Position numbers and translations under genes: made by a program. The notes beneath the pieces are model-generated. The model was given only the letters and a program-made list of their open reading frames with translations, did not search any database and was not told where the DNA came from. From Chthonomonadaceae bacterium (GTDB lineage: Bacteria; Armatimonadota; Chthonomonadetes; Chthonomonadales; Chthonomonadaceae): a DNA stretch of 35,006 bases. Below, in pieces: positions 34,564 to 35,006 of the stretch. Each line of letters starts with the position of its first letter. Position 1 is the stretch's first letter. Location: positions 1 through 35,006 of the forward strand of contig JANXSG010000114.1 of the NCBI GenBank assembly GCA_025352825.1. The letters are read 5' to 3'.

Positions 34564-34806
34564 TTTCCGGGAGTTGAAAACTCCTGGCATCAAAAAGCAG
34601 GCGTCTTTCAGACGCGTTTCCCGTCCGGAGGGTGGCTGGGTGCAGGCCTCCCAGACGGGTACTTCAGTGCCCGGCAATGTGCGGGGGATTATTTCCTGGA
34701 GTAGAAAACTCCCGGCATCAAAAAGCAGGCGTCTTTCATAGGCGTTTCCCGTCCGGAGGGTGGCTGGGTGCAGGCCTCCCAGACGGGTACTTCAGTGCCC
34801 GGCAAT
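34564..34806. repeat. Tandem direct repeat, two units with period 128
   Basis: Unit 1 is 34564-34678 and unit 2 is 34692-34806, with a spacer between. The last 64 bases of each are identical; a few changes lie in the first half. Each unit folds into hairpins: a GGAGTT / AACTCC type stem at the start, GCGTC / GACGC (broken in unit 2), and a large CCCGTC ... GACGGG with an inner GGAGG / CCTCC. No protein is encoded. It is not a CRISPR array: only two units, and the spacer is 13 bases. Confidence 0.8.
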
Positions 34807-34872
34807 TACTCCGGCACTAAAGAATGGAGGATTTCTGCATTTGCTCTCGAAATTAGTTCTTGTAAAGAGGTA

Positions 34873-35006
34873 ATTGCAAAAGTCAGGCGACGAAATGAAT
34901 TTCTTCGCTTGTGGCGTTCCGCAATATGTGCTTCGCATATACACCTACCATAACTCGGGGAAACTGCTGATTTAGTGTCCGAAGGACATACAGCCGAAGG
35001 CTACCG
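34873..35006. mobile_element. MITE-like element, copy 2 (inverted, cut by the window end)
   Basis: Starts with the same ATTGCAAAAGT end and runs as the reverse complement of copy 1: GACGAAATGAATTTCTTCGC, then GGCGTTCCGC, an ATATGTGC stretch, a GTGTCCGAA segment and an ACAGCCG segment are shared, with scattered differences. The far end lies beyond the window. Confidence 0.7.

Noticed and set aside
34564-34806. CRISPR array
   Set aside because: Only two long units with a 13-base spacer, no cas genes; a tandem structured repeat fits better.

Overview
Probable source. The window looks like the chromosome of a diderm, heterotrophic bacterium of moderate GC, and an Armatimonadota-type genome fits best. 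This is an inference from content: a PEP-CTERM protein, a Tat-exported Gfo/Idh/MocA oxidoreductase, a UPF0182 protein, a PhoPQ-activated-type hydrolase, an outer-membrane-type transporter protein, and heavy use of TTG and GTG starts. Several sigma70-type promoters can be read directly. I see no rRNA, tRNA, CRISPR array, prophage or transposase.

Left third (1-13510). A mannose-1-phosphate guanylyltransferase fused to a mutase-like domain runs off the left edge on the minus strand. It is followed on the same strand by a four-helix membrane protein and a hexulose-phosphate-synthase-like TIM barrel. The plus strand then carries a DUF5679 zinc-ribbon protein behind a 34-codon upstream ORF, cinA, an unrecognised helical protein and recA. 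After a palindromic repeat come a minus-strand zinc-ribbon/TM protein, a TPR protein coupled to folP, an exported glycine-rich protein, a DEAD-box helicase behind a consensus promoter and long leader, a HAD phosphatase and a four-TM holin-superfamily membrane protein.

Middle (13515-25631). On the minus strand are a zinc-ribbon/TPR/TM protein, dut overlapping a soluble GAF-PAS histidine kinase, and a large membrane GGDEF protein closed by a strong terminator. The plus strand has a Tat-signal oxidoreductase and a PEP-CTERM protein. A minus-strand operon then encodes a PhoPQ-activated-type hydrolase, an outer-membrane-type protein and a tandem GNAT protein.

Right third (25632-35006). A plus-strand operon (secreted double-YCII protein, Gfo/Idh/MocA oxidoreductase, sugar isomerase/epimerase) converges, with overlapping stop codons, on a DUF1186/SEC-C gene. 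Next come a 185-bp MITE-like element, an MFS transporter and a giant UPF0182 membrane protein. The right edge is non-coding: a tandem 128-bp hairpin repeat, then a second, inverted copy of the MITE-like element cut by the window end.

The window is mostly housekeeping and carbohydrate/signalling genes and I see no obvious defence or mobile island. The best leads are: a guanylyltransferase fusion whose mutase domain has lost its phosphoserine loop and altered its metal loop; two genes preceded by in-frame short ORFs with better ribosome sites than the gene; leaders with nested or competing hairpins; and three families of structured non-coding repeats.
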